Positions 8,145 through 16,181 of a stretch of 64,000 nucleotides of DNA are shown in pieces. Numbering within the stretch: position 1 is the first letter of the stretch; each line of letters opens with the position of its first letter. Below the pieces are notes generated by a model that made no database searches, was not told the DNA's origin, and saw only the letters and a list, made by a program, of their open reading frames with translations. The position numbers and the translations under genes were made by a program. Location of the stretch: NCBI RefSeq assembly GCF_004011505.1, contig NZ_SAUN01000001.1:5297501-5361500 (forward strand), read 5' to 3'. The stretch is from Nonomuraea polychroma (GTDB taxonomy: Bacteria > Actinomycetota > Actinomycetes > Streptosporangiales > Streptosporangiaceae).

Positions 8145-9151
8145 GAGCCCTCCGGCCTCATGACGATATCGTCACTGTGCTTATTGGTGCCCTCGCTTCG
8201 CTCGCTCACGTGGGTCACCAGCCAGTGCAACAGGGCCTTCTGGGCATGCAGCCGGTTCTCGGCCTGGTCCCACACGACGCTGCGCGGACCTTCGAGCACC
8301 TCGTCGGTGATCTCGTAGTCGCGGTAGGCAGGCAGGCAGTGCAGCACGATCGCGTCCGGCGCGGCGTGCTGCAGCAGCTCGGCATTGACCTGGTACGGCA
8401 TGAGGTCGCGGACCCGCTGCTCCTTGCCGTCCTGGCCCATCGACACCCACGTGTCGGTGGCGATCACGTGGGCGCCCTGGGCCGCGGCGACCGGGTCCGA
8501 CAGCGCGACCACCGATCCGCCCGTCTTGACGGCGATGGCGGCGGCCTGGTCGAGGATGACCGGGTCGGGCTGGTAGCCGGGCGGGGCGGCGATGCGGACG
8601 TGCATCCCGGCCGTGGCGCCGCCGAGCAGGTAGGAGTGGGCCATGTTGTTGGCGCCGTCGCCGAGGAAGGTCAGCGTGAGGCCTGCGGTGCTGCCCAGGT
8701 GCTCCCGGACGGTCTGCAGGTCGGCGAGGATCTGGCAGGGGTGGAACTCGTCGGTGAGCGCGTTGACGACCGGCACGCGGGAGTGGGCGGCCATCTCGTC
8801 GATGAGCTCCTGGCCGGTGGTCCGCCAGACGATGGCGGAGACCTGCCGGTCGAGCACCCTGGCGATGTCGGCGGTGGGCTCGCCGCGGCCCATGAGGATC
8901 GAGACGTTGTCCACGACCAGCGGCAGGCCGCCCAGCTCGCCGATGCCGGTGTGGAAGGAGACGCGGGTGCGGGCCGACGGCTTGTCGAACAACACCGCGA
9001 CCGTCTGCGGCCCCTCGAACGGCCGGTAGCCGAACCGGTCCTTCTTCATCGCGGCGGCGAGGTCCAGGACCTCCGCCTGCTCCGCGGGCGAGAGGTCATC
9101 GTCCCTCAGGAAGTGTCTGATTCGCGCCGAGTCCGCGCTGTGTCTGACCAT
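8141..9151 (-). CDS. argF: Ornithine carbamoyltransferase
   Basis: 336 aa; ornithine plus carbamoyl phosphate to citrulline. Carbamoyl-phosphate site KPSARTRVSFHTGIGELGG, HPCQILADL, FLGDGANNMAHS, and the ornithine loop HCLPAYRDYEITDEV are all present. The body ends at KALLHWLVTH; about 22 further residues (including SERSEGTNKHSDD) are an unusual tail beyond the roughly 310-aa family length, encoded over the palindrome-like GAGCGAAGCGAG. The tail ends at the argR start in ATGA overlap. The ATG lies 2 nt after the argD stop, with GGGAGG upstream. Confidence 0.96.
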   Translation of the reverse strand: MVRHSADSARIRHFLRDDDLSPAEQAEVLDLAAAMKKDRFGYRPFEGPQTVAVLFDKPSARTRVSFHTGIGELGGLPLVVDNVSILMGRGEPTADIARVLDRQVSAIVWRTTGQELIDEMAAHSRVPVVNALTDEFHPCQILADLQTVREHLGSTAGLTLTFLGDGANNMAHSYLLGGATAGMHVRIAAPPGYQPDPVILDQAAAIAVKTGGSVVALSDPVAAAQGAHVIATDTWVSMGQDGKEQRVRDLMPYQVNAELLQHAAPDAIVLHCLPAYRDYEITDEVLEGPRSVVWDQAENRLHAQKALLHWLVTHVSERSEGTNKHSDDIVMRPEGS

Positions 9152-9153
9152 GT

Positions 9154-10317
9154 CTAGTGAGCCTCCCTCAGGATCGCGGGGAACGCCGCCACGAAGGCGT
9201 CCACCTCGTCGGCCGTCACGACCAGCGGCGGGGCGATGCGCACCGCGTCGGGCTGGAGCGCGTTCACCAGGAAGCCGGCGTCCGCGGCGGCCCTCTGGAC
9301 GTCGGCCGAGCGCGGCTCGTTCAGCACCGCGGCGAGCCACAGGCCGCGGCCGCGGACGCCCTTCAGCAGCGGATGGCTGACAGCCTCCAGCCCGGTGCGC
9401 AGGCGTGTGGAAACGGACTTCACGTGGTCGAGGTCCACGGTGTCCAGCACCGCGAGAGCGGCGGCGCAGGAGACGGGGTTGCCGCCGAACGTCGAGCCGT
9501 GGTCGCCCTTCTGGAACAGCTTGCCGATCTCGCCGAATCCGATGCAGGCGCCGATCGGCATCCCGCCGCCCAGGCCCTTGGCCAGGGTCAGGATGTCGGG
9601 CGTGACGCCGTCGGCCTGGTGGGCGAACCAGTGCCCGGTACGTCCGATCGCCGACTGGATCTCGTCGGCGACCAGCAGCGCGCCGGTCGAGTCGCAGATC
9701 TCGCGGGCGGCCTCGAAGTAGCCGGCCGGGGGCGGGACCACGCCGGCCTCGCCCTGGGTGGGCTCGAGGAAGACCGCGATGCAGTCGCCGGTCACGGCTT
9801 CCTTGAGCGCGTCGGCGTCGCCGTACGGGACGAAGCGGACGTCGACCGGGAACGGGCCGAACTGGTCGCGGATGGACTGCTTGCCGGTCAGCGACAGCGC
9901 GCCGATCGTGCGGCCGTGGAAGCCGTTCTCGGCGGCGACGAAGTAGGAGCGGCCCTCGCGGCGGCCGTACTTGAGCGCCAGCTTGTACGCCGCCTCGTTC
10001 GCCTCGGTGCCGGAGTTGGCGAAGAAGATCCGGGCTGGGGCGTTGAGCAGGGTGAGGAGCTTCTCGGCGAGCAGCACCTCGGGCTCGTGCAGGAACAGGT
10101 TGCTGGTGTGCGCGATGGTGGCGACCTGCGTGGAAACGGCCTCGACCAGGGCGGGGTGCGCGTGGCCGAGCGAGCTGGTCGCGATGCCGCCGATGAAGTC
10201 GAGGTATTCCTTGCCGTCCACGTCCCATACGCGGCTGCCCTCGCCGCGCGCCAGCGCGATCGGCGGGACGCCGTAGTTGGGCATGAACGCCTTCTCGAAC
10301 CTCTCAAAAAGGTTCAT
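9154..10317 (-). CDS. argD: Acetylornithine aminotransferase
   Basis: 387 aa, class III PLP aminotransferase converting N-acetylglutamate semialdehyde to N-acetylornithine. PLP-pocket elements: FFANSGTEANEAAYKLA, ENGFHGRTIGALSLTG, the Asp of LLVADEIQSAIGRTG, and the Schiff-base Lys in ILTLAKGLGGGMP; GSTFGGNPVSCAAA follows. The ATG at 10317 shares one base with the argB stop (TGATG), so translation is probably coupled. Confidence 0.96.
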   Translation of the reverse strand: MNLFERFEKAFMPNYGVPPIALARGEGSRVWDVDGKEYLDFIGGIATSSLGHAHPALVEAVSTQVATIAHTSNLFLHEPEVLLAEKLLTLLNAPARIFFANSGTEANEAAYKLALKYGRREGRSYFVAAENGFHGRTIGALSLTGKQSIRDQFGPFPVDVRFVPYGDADALKEAVTGDCIAVFLEPTQGEAGVVPPPAGYFEAAREICDSTGALLVADEIQSAIGRTGHWFAHQADGVTPDILTLAKGLGGGMPIGACIGFGEIGKLFQKGDHGSTFGGNPVSCAAALAVLDTVDLDHVKSVSTRLRTGLEAVSHPLLKGVRGRGLWLAAVLNEPRSADVQRAAADAGFLVNALQPDAVRIAPPLVVTADEVDAFVAAFPAILREAH

Positions 10318-11189
10318 CAGGGCATCACCATCGTTCCGATTCCTTCGTTGGTGAAGATCTCTAGCAGCAGCGAGTGGGGCACGCGCCCGTCGAGCACGTG
10401 GGCCTGCGGCACGCCGCCCTGCACCGCCGTCAGGCAGGCCTCCATCTTGGGGACCATGCCGCTGGACAGCGTGGGCATGAGCGTTTCCAGCTCGTCCGCG
10501 GTGAGGTTGTCGATCACGTCGGTGTCGTCGGGCCAATTGGCGTACAGGCCTTCGACGTCGGTCAGCACGATCAGCTTCTGCGCCTGGAGCGCCACGGCCA
10601 GCGCGGCGGCGGCGGTGTCGGCGTTGACGTTGTAGATCTGGCCGTCGTCTCCCCTGGCGACGCTGGAGACGACGGGGATGCGGCCGTCGTCGATCAAAGC
10701 CTTGACGGCGCCGGGGTCGACCTTGATGATCTCGCCGACCTGACCGATGTCCACCGGCTCCCCGTCCACGAGCGCGTGCTTGCGCACGGCGGTGAACAGG
10801 TGGGCGTCCTCACCGGACATGCCGACCGCGAACGGGCCGTGCCGGTTGACCAGGCCCACGATTTCGGGGTTGACCTGGCCCGTCAGGACCATCCTGACGA
10901 CCTGCATGGCCTCGGGGGTGGTGACCCGCAGTCCGGCGGTGAACGTGGACTCGATGCCGAGCCGGTCCAGCGCGTTGCTGATCTGCGGGCCGCCGCCGTG
11001 CACGACCACCGGACGCAGGCCCGCGTGGTGCAGGAACACGACGTCCTCGGCGAAGCCCGCCTTGAGCGCCTCGTCGGTCATGGCGTTGCCGCCGTACTTG
11101 ATGACGACGGTGGCGCCGTGGAAGCGGGTCAGCCAGGGCAGTGCCTCGATCAGCGCCTCGGCCTTGGTCTGGGCGGTGGAGAGCCTCAT
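10317..11189 (-). CDS. argB: Acetylglutamate kinase
   Basis: 290 aa, amino-acid kinase fold; phosphorylates N-acetylglutamate. VVIKYGGNAM is the phosphate-binding loop, VVVHGGGPQI the substrate loop, VNADTAAAALAVALQAQKLI and LTDVEGLYANWPDD the ATP side, SSGMVPKMEACLTAV the conserved Lys region. An N-terminal helix of about 20 residues before VVIKYGG is the type found in arginine-feedback-inhibited hexameric NAGK, so end-product inhibition is plausible. Starts in ATGA overlap with the argJ stop. Confidence 0.96.
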   Translation of the reverse strand: MRLSTAQTKAEALIEALPWLTRFHGATVVIKYGGNAMTDEALKAGFAEDVVFLHHAGLRPVVVHGGGPQISNALDRLGIESTFTAGLRVTTPEAMQVVRMVLTGQVNPEIVGLVNRHGPFAVGMSGEDAHLFTAVRKHALVDGEPVDIGQVGEIIKVDPGAVKALIDDGRIPVVSSVARGDDGQIYNVNADTAAAALAVALQAQKLIVLTDVEGLYANWPDDTDVIDNLTADELETLMPTLSSGMVPKMEACLTAVQGGVPQAHVLDGRVPHSLLLEIFTNEGIGTMVMP

Positions 11190-12337
11190 GAGCTGTACGC
11201 CGAGTTCTCGTGGACGTAGTCGGCCGTCAGGTCCGTGGTGTGCACGGTCGCGGTGTGCGGTCCGGCCGACAGGTCGATCGTGATGGTCACGTCTCTGGGG
11301 CGCATGTCCACCTTGGAGCGGTCGTCGCCGACCGCGCCGCCGCGGCAGATCCAGATGCCGTTGATCGCCACGTTGAGCCGATCCGGCTCGAAGACGGCGT
11401 CGGTGGTGCCGACCGCGGCCAGGACGCGGCCCCAGTTGGGGTCCTCACCGTGGATGGCGCACTTGAGCAGGTTGGAGCGGGCGACCGAGCGGCCGACCTT
11501 GACCGCGTCCTGCTCGGAGTGGGCACCGATGACCTCGATGGCGATGGCCTTGCTGGCGCCCTCGGCGTCCACCAGGAGCTGCCTGGCCAGGTCGGCGCAG
11601 ACCTCGGTGACCTTCTGCTCGAACTCCGCCAGGTCCGGCTTGACCCCGGAGGCGGCGCTGGCCAGCAGGAGCACGGTGTCGTTGGTGGACATGCAGCCGT
11701 CGGTGTCGAGCCGGTCGAACGTCTTGGCGGTCGCGCTGCGCAGCACCGTGTCGAGCTCATCGCTGGTCACGTCGGCGTCCGTAGTGATCACGCAGAGCAT
11801 CGTGGCCAGGGCCGGGGCGAGCATGCCCGCGCCCTTGGCCATCCCGCCGACCATGTAGCCGTTGGCCCGCTTGAACGAGATCTTGGAGACCGTGTCGGTG
11901 GTGCGGATGGCGTCGGCCGCGGCCAGGCCACCGTCCCGGGACAGTTGGGTGGCGGCTGTCTCGACGCCGGACAGCAGCGCGTCCATCGGCAGGCGCTCGC
12001 CGATCAGGCCGGTCGAGCAGACCGCGACCTCTCCAGCCGAGTCCTCGATCACGTCGGCGACCTTCTCGGCGGTGGCGTGCGTGTCCTGGAAGCCCTCCGG
12101 GCCGGTGCAGGCGTTGGCGCCGCCGGAGTTGAGCACCACCGCGCGCAGCCGGCCACCCGCCAGGACCTGCTGCGACCACAGCACGGGAGCGGCCTTCACG
12201 CGGTTGGCGGTGAAGACGCCGGCGGCGGCGCGGCTGGGCCCGTCGTTGACGACGAGGGCCAGGTCGCGGGCGCCGCCGGATTTGATCCCGGCGGCGACAC
12301 CCGCGGCTCTGAAACCAAGTGGCGCTGTAACGCTCAC
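11186..12337 (-). CDS. argJ: Glutamate N-acetyltransferase / ornithine acetyltransferase
   Basis: 383 aa; transfers acetyl from N-acetylornithine to glutamate, giving the cyclic pathway, and probably also acetylates glutamate from acetyl-CoA. The autocleavage site is visible in KGAGMLAPALATMLCVIT, where the Thr of ATML becomes the N-terminal nucleophile of the beta chain. FTANRVKAAPVLWS and STGLIGERLPMD are further family motifs. The start is GTG at 12337 with GGAGG five bases upstream; this ribosome site lies within the last codons of the small upstream frame at 12334-12447, whose TGA overlaps the GTG. Confidence 0.96.
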   Translation of the reverse strand: MSVTAPLGFRAAGVAAGIKSGGARDLALVVNDGPSRAAAGVFTANRVKAAPVLWSQQVLAGGRLRAVVLNSGGANACTGPEGFQDTHATAEKVADVIEDSAGEVAVCSTGLIGERLPMDALLSGVETAATQLSRDGGLAAADAIRTTDTVSKISFKRANGYMVGGMAKGAGMLAPALATMLCVITTDADVTSDELDTVLRSATAKTFDRLDTDGCMSTNDTVLLLASAASGVKPDLAEFEQKVTEVCADLARQLLVDAEGASKAIAIEVIGAHSEQDAVKVGRSVARSNLLKCAIHGEDPNWGRVLAAVGTTDAVFEPDRLNVAINGIWICRGGAVGDDRSKVDMRPRDVTITIDLSAGPHTATVHTTDLTADYVHENSAYSS

Positions 12338-12447
12338 ACTTCCTCCTTCGTCAGCCGCGTCGTCGCGCGCCTGCGAGTAAACGTGGCGTCCGAGAAGCTC
12401 GGCTCGGCCGTCCAGGCGGGGGTGGATGTCATGAGGGCGGATGTCAC
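12334..12447 (-). CDS. Candidate 37-aa protein between argC and argJ
   Basis: Unrecognised. A GTG at 12447 overlaps the argC stop (GTGA), is preceded by CAGGAG seven bases upstream, and opens a 38-codon frame whose TGA overlaps the argJ GTG start, again as GTGA. It reads VTSALMTSTPAWTAEPSFSD, then a basic-polar C-terminal third ending RRRATTRLTKEEV. About 31 of 36 third-codon bases after the start are G or C, like the neighbouring genes. The frame exactly fills the only sizeable gap in the proximal arg operon and has its own ribosome site, so a translated, coupled small gene is likely. An internal ATG at 12432 would give a 32-aa form without a ribosome site. Role unknown; it may simply couple argJ translation to argC. 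Confidence 0.5.
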   Translation of the reverse strand: MTSALMTSTPAWTAEPSFSDATFTRRRATTRLTKEEV

Positions 12448-13466
12448 GGTGCGACTCCTGTCACCGGGAGGCCGAGCTCTTCCGGCAGGCCGAGGGCGAG
12501 GTTGACGCTCTGAATGGCGCCTCCGGCCGTGCCCTTGGTGAGGTTGTCGATCGCGATGACGGCGACCACGCGGCCCGCGCGCTCGTCGAGCGTCACCTGC
12601 AGGGCGGCGGTGTTGGCGCCGTAGGTCATGGCGGTGGCCGGCCAGACGCCTTCGGGCAGGAGCCGGACGAACGGCTCGTCCTTCAGCGCCACCTCGTACG
12701 CCGCCCTGAGCGACTCCTTGGTGAGGCCGGGCGCGGCGGGGGCGGCGCAGGTGGCCAGGATGCCGCGGCTCATCGGGGCGAGCATCGGGGTGAAGGACAC
12801 GCGGACCGGCGTGCCGGCGACGGCCGACAGGCCCTGCTCCATCTCGGGGGTGTGCCGGTGCACGCCGCCCACGCCGTACGCGCTGACCGAGCCCATGACC
12901 TCGCTGCCCAGCAGATTGGGCTTGAGCGCCTTGCCGGCGCCGCTGGTGCCGGTGGCGGCCACCACGACCACGTCGGGCCCGGCCAGCCCGGCGGCGAACG
13001 CCGGGAACAGGGCCAGCAGGACCGAGGTCGGGTAGCAGCCGGGGACCGCGATCCGGGTGGCCCCGCGCAGGACGTCGCGCTGTCCGGGCAGCTCGGGCAG
13101 CCCGTAGGGCCAGGTGCCCGCGTGGTCGCCGCCGTAGAACTCCTGCCAGGCGGCCGGGTCGGTGAGCCGGTGGTCGGCGCCGCAGTCCACCACGATCGTC
13201 TCCGCGCCCAGCTGGGCGGCGACGGCGGCCGAGTGGCCGTGCGGCAGCGCCAGGAAGACGACGTCATGGCCGGCGAGCACGTCGGCCGTGGTGTCATCGA
13301 TGACCCGATCCGCCAGCTGCGGCAGGTGGGGCTGGTGGGCGCCGAGGCGGCTGCCCGCACTGGAGGCCGCGGTGAGCGCGCCGATCTCAAGCTCGGGATG
13401 GCCGAGCAGGAGACGCAGCAGCTCCCCACCCGCATAGCCGCTGGCTCCGGCGATCGCCGCCCTCAT
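12444..13466 (-). CDS. argC: N-acetyl-gamma-glutamyl-phosphate reductase
   Basis: 340 aa, NADPH-dependent. The Rossmann loop is AAIAGASGYAGGELLRLLL, the catalytic Cys lies in RIAVPGCYPTSVLLALFP, and GVGGVHRHTPEMEQGL carries the conserved His. The start is set at ATG 13466 rather than ATG 13472: AGGAGG directly abuts the latter, but stands 6 nt from the former. First gene of the operon; promoter and ARG box are immediately upstream. Confidence 0.96.
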   Translation of the reverse strand: MRAAIAGASGYAGGELLRLLLGHPELEIGALTAASSAGSRLGAHQPHLPQLADRVIDDTTADVLAGHDVVFLALPHGHSAAVAAQLGAETIVVDCGADHRLTDPAAWQEFYGGDHAGTWPYGLPELPGQRDVLRGATRIAVPGCYPTSVLLALFPAFAAGLAGPDVVVVAATGTSGAGKALKPNLLGSEVMGSVSAYGVGGVHRHTPEMEQGLSAVAGTPVRVSFTPMLAPMSRGILATCAAPAAPGLTKESLRAAYEVALKDEPFVRLLPEGVWPATAMTYGANTAALQVTLDERAGRVVAVIAIDNLTKGTAGGAIQSVNLALGLPEELGLPVTGVAP

Positions 13467-13477
13467 CCCCATCCTCC

Positions 13478-13517
13478 TGCATATTCATGCATAACTGCTC
13501 ATGACCTTGCTTGTGAA
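13478..13517 (-). promoter_or_regulatory. arg operon promoter overlapped by an ARG box
   Basis: On the leftward strand TTCACA (13512-13517) and TTATGC (13489-13494) are separated by exactly 17 nt and form a plausible -35/-10. The perfect inverted repeat TGCAT-N4-ATGCA at 13478-13491 overlaps the 3' part of the -10 and the expected start point. Its layout matches the ArgR operator (TGAAT-N4-ATTCA in E. coli, with TGCAT arms in actinobacteria). The argR gene lies in the same operon. Only one clear box is seen. The mRNA leader would be very short. Confidence 0.75.
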
Positions 13518-13605
13518 GATGATGCACTGCCCGGGATGGATATGCAAGCTAGCTGTCCCAGCAGGCTGCAGGTGAAACCCAAGTCGCAGGCAGAATGATG
13601 AGCCT

Positions 13606-14139
13606 ATGAGCGATTTCTTGTCCGATGTGCAGTACGTCACACCTGGAGGTGGAGACCCCGGGCGCGTGGGGAAGGTCATCCTCGTGCTGCTCTGGCTCGG
13701 GGTGTGTCTGCTGCCGATGGTGTTCGCGGTCCGGGACCTCCAGCTCGCCACCGGCCGGATCGGCACGCCGGGCACGCTGCAGGTGATCTCGTGCGAGGAC
13801 CTGGGCGAGGGACGCTACGACTGCAAGGGGATGTTCACCTCCGACACGGGCGGGGCGCCCATGCCGGTGGACGCCTCACCCGACTCCTCGGCCGGGGACG
13901 TCAAGCGCGCGCAGCTCACGCCCGAAGGGGATCGGGCCGCTCCGGCCGGGACGATGGGCGTGCTCGCCGCTCTGACGTTGCCGGCGGTCGGGTTCGGCGG
14001 GCTGGGATTCCTGCCGTACGTGATCATGTACTGGGCGGGCGCGCGCAGGCGACGGCGGGCCGCCGTGATCGGAGGTTGGCTGATCACGGCGGCCGGCGTC
14101 GCGGGGATGCTGGTCGGGATGGTGGCCGCCTACTCCTAA
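13606..14139 (+). CDS. Membrane protein with extracytoplasmic loop, unknown function
   Basis: 177 aa. Three predicted membrane segments: VILVLLWLGVCLLPMVFAV (about residues 24-42), a second around MGVLAALTLPAVGFGGLGFL (about 117-136), and GGWLITAAGVAGMLVGMVA near the C terminus. Between the first two lies a soluble loop with two cysteines (ISCEDLGEGRYDCKG) that could form a disulfide outside the cell. A run of arginines follows the second pair of segments. It is divergent from the arg operon and its TAA interlocks with the stop of the convergent rhaD gene (14136-14139). No family recognised. Confidence 0.7.
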   Translation: MSDFLSDVQYVTPGGGDPGRVGKVILVLLWLGVCLLPMVFAVRDLQLATGRIGTPGTLQVISCEDLGEGRYDCKGMFTSDTGGAPMPVDASPDSSAGDVKRAQLTPEGDRAAPAGTMGVLAALTLPAVGFGGLGFLPYVIMYWAGARRRRRAAVIGGWLITAAGVAGMLVGMVAAYS

Positions 14140-16175
14140 CGCAGGAAGGCGGCGGCCACGCCGGCGTCCACCGGGATGTGCAGGCCCGTGGTGTGGGTCA
14201 GGTCGCCGCCGGTGAGGGCGAAGACGGCCGCGGCCACGTGCTCGGGCAGCACCTCGCGCTTGAGCAACGTGCGCTGCGCGTAGAACTCACCGAGCTTCTC
14301 CTCCTCGACCCCGTAGACCTTCGCGCGGTTGGCGCCCCAGCCGGAGGCGAAGATGCCGGAGCCGCGGACCACGCCGTCGGGATTGACGCCGTTGACGCGC
14401 ACGCCGTGCGCGCCCAGCTCGGCCGCGAGCAGCCGGACCTGGTGGGCCTGGTCGGCCTTGGCGGCGCCGTAGGCGACGTTGTTCGGGCCGGCGAAGACGG
14501 CGTTCTTGGAGGAGATGTAGATGATGTCGCCGCCCATGGACTGGTCGATCATCACCCGGGCGGTCTCGCGGGAGACCAGGAACGAGCCGCGCGCCATGAC
14601 GTCGTGCTGCAGGTCCCAGTCCGCGAGGGTGGTCTCCAGCAGCGCGCGCGACAACGACAGGCCGGCGTTGTTGACGACCAGGTCCACGCCGCCGAAGGCC
14701 AGCACGCCCGCGCGTACCGCGGCGACGACCTGATCCTCGGAGGTGACGTCCACGCCGACGGCCACGGCCACGTCGGACACGCGGTACGCGGCGGCGCCGA
14801 TCTCGGCGGCCACCTTCTCGGCGGCGCCCAGGTCGCGGTCGGCGATCACCACGCAGGCGCCCTCGGCCGCCAGGCGGCGGGCGGTGGCCGCGCCGATGCC
14901 CGAGCCGCCGCCGGTGATCAGCGCCACGCGCGTGGCCAGCGGCTTGGGCTTGGGCATGCGGCGGAGCTTGGCCTCCTCCAGCTCCCAGTACTCGATGCGG
15001 AACTTCTCCGACTCGGGGATGGGCGCGTAGGTGGAGACGGACTCGGCGCCGCGCATGACGTTGATGGCGTTGACGTAGAACTCGCCGGCCACCCGGGCGG
15101 TCTGCTTGTCCTTGCCGAAGGAGAACATGCCGACGCCCGGCACCAGCACGATCGCCGGGTCCGCGCCGCGCATCGGCGGCGAGTCCGGGGTGGCGTGCCG
15201 GTCGTAGTAGGCGGTGTACTCCTCGCGGTAGGCGGCGTGCAGCTCGCGCAGCCGCTCGACCGCCTGCTCCAGCGGCGCGTCCGGCGGCAGGTCGAGCACC
15301 AGCGGCGCGACCTTCGTGCGCAGGAAGTGGTCCGGGCAGGACGTGCCCAGCGCGGCCAGCCTCGGGTGCTCGGCGCAGGAGACGAAGTCCAGCACCTCAG
15401 GCGTGTCGGTGTAGTGGCCGACCGTGCGCACGTCGGTGGAGGCCAGGCCGCGGATGACCGGGAACAGCGCGGCCGCGCGGGCGTGCCGCTCGGCCTCGGC
15501 CAGCGTGTCGTAGACGACCGAGCCGAACGGGTCTGGGCGGCCGTGCTCGGCCAGGTACGCCTCCGCGGTGCGGATGATCTCCAGCGAGCGGGACTCGCAC
15601 TCCTCGGACGTGGCGCCCCAGGCGGTGATGCCGTGGCCGCCGAGGATGCAGCCGATCGCCTGCGGGTTGGCGTCCTTGATCGCGGCGATGTCCAGGCCGA
15701 GCTGGAAGCCGGGACGCCGCCACGGCACCCACACCACCCGGTCGCCGAAGATGCGCCTGGTCAGCTCCTCGCCGTCGGCGGCGGTGGCGATGGCGATGCC
15801 CGCGTCGGGGTGCAGGTGGTCGACGTGACCCGCCTCGACCAGGCCGTGCATGGCCGTGTCGATCGACGGCGCGGCCCCGCCCTTGCCGTGCAGGCAGTAG
15901 TCGAACGCGGCGACCATCTCGTCCTCGCGCTCGACGCCGGGGTAGACGCCCTTGAGCGCGCGCAGCCGGTCCAGGCGCAGCACGGCCAGGCCGGATGCCT
16001 TGAGCGTGCCCAGGTCGCCGCCGGAGCCCTTGACCCAGAGCAGCTCGACGTCCTCGCCGGTCACCGGGTCGGGCTCGCTGCCCTTGGCCGAGGTGTTGCC
16101 GCCGGCGAAGTTGGTGTTGCGCGGGTCGGCTCCCAGGCGGTGCGAGCGTTCCAGCAGTTCGTTGATGACATCCAT
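14136..16175 (-). CDS. rhaD: Bifunctional rhamnulose-1-phosphate aldolase / short-chain dehydrogenase
   Basis: 679 aa fusion. Residues about 1-400 are a class II aldolase/adducin domain (NTNFAGGNTSAKG, LLWVKGSGGDLGTL, and the zinc-type HLHPD motif in VDHLHPDAG). Residues about 420-679 are a short-chain dehydrogenase with ALITGGGSGIGAATARRLA, NNAGLS, and the YGAAKADQAHQ catalytic Tyr-Lys pair. This is the RhaD/YuxG (also called RhaEW) family: it splits L-rhamnulose 1-phosphate to DHAP and L-lactaldehyde, and the dehydrogenase domain is thought to handle the lactaldehyde. Third gene of the leftward rhaM-rhaI-rhaD operon, 6 nt after rhaI. A GGGGGG tract precedes the ATG. Confidence 0.93.
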   Translation of the reverse strand: MDVINELLERSHRLGADPRNTNFAGGNTSAKGSEPDPVTGEDVELLWVKGSGGDLGTLKASGLAVLRLDRLRALKGVYPGVEREDEMVAAFDYCLHGKGGAAPSIDTAMHGLVEAGHVDHLHPDAGIAIATAADGEELTRRIFGDRVVWVPWRRPGFQLGLDIAAIKDANPQAIGCILGGHGITAWGATSEECESRSLEIIRTAEAYLAEHGRPDPFGSVVYDTLAEAERHARAAALFPVIRGLASTDVRTVGHYTDTPEVLDFVSCAEHPRLAALGTSCPDHFLRTKVAPLVLDLPPDAPLEQAVERLRELHAAYREEYTAYYDRHATPDSPPMRGADPAIVLVPGVGMFSFGKDKQTARVAGEFYVNAINVMRGAESVSTYAPIPESEKFRIEYWELEEAKLRRMPKPKPLATRVALITGGGSGIGAATARRLAAEGACVVIADRDLGAAEKVAAEIGAAAYRVSDVAVAVGVDVTSEDQVVAAVRAGVLAFGGVDLVVNNAGLSLSRALLETTLADWDLQHDVMARGSFLVSRETARVMIDQSMGGDIIYISSKNAVFAGPNNVAYGAAKADQAHQVRLLAAELGAHGVRVNGVNPDGVVRGSGIFASGWGANRAKVYGVEEEKLGEFYAQRTLLKREVLPEHVAAAVFALTGGDLTHTTGLHIPVDAGVAAAFLR

Positions 16176-16181
16176 GGTGCT

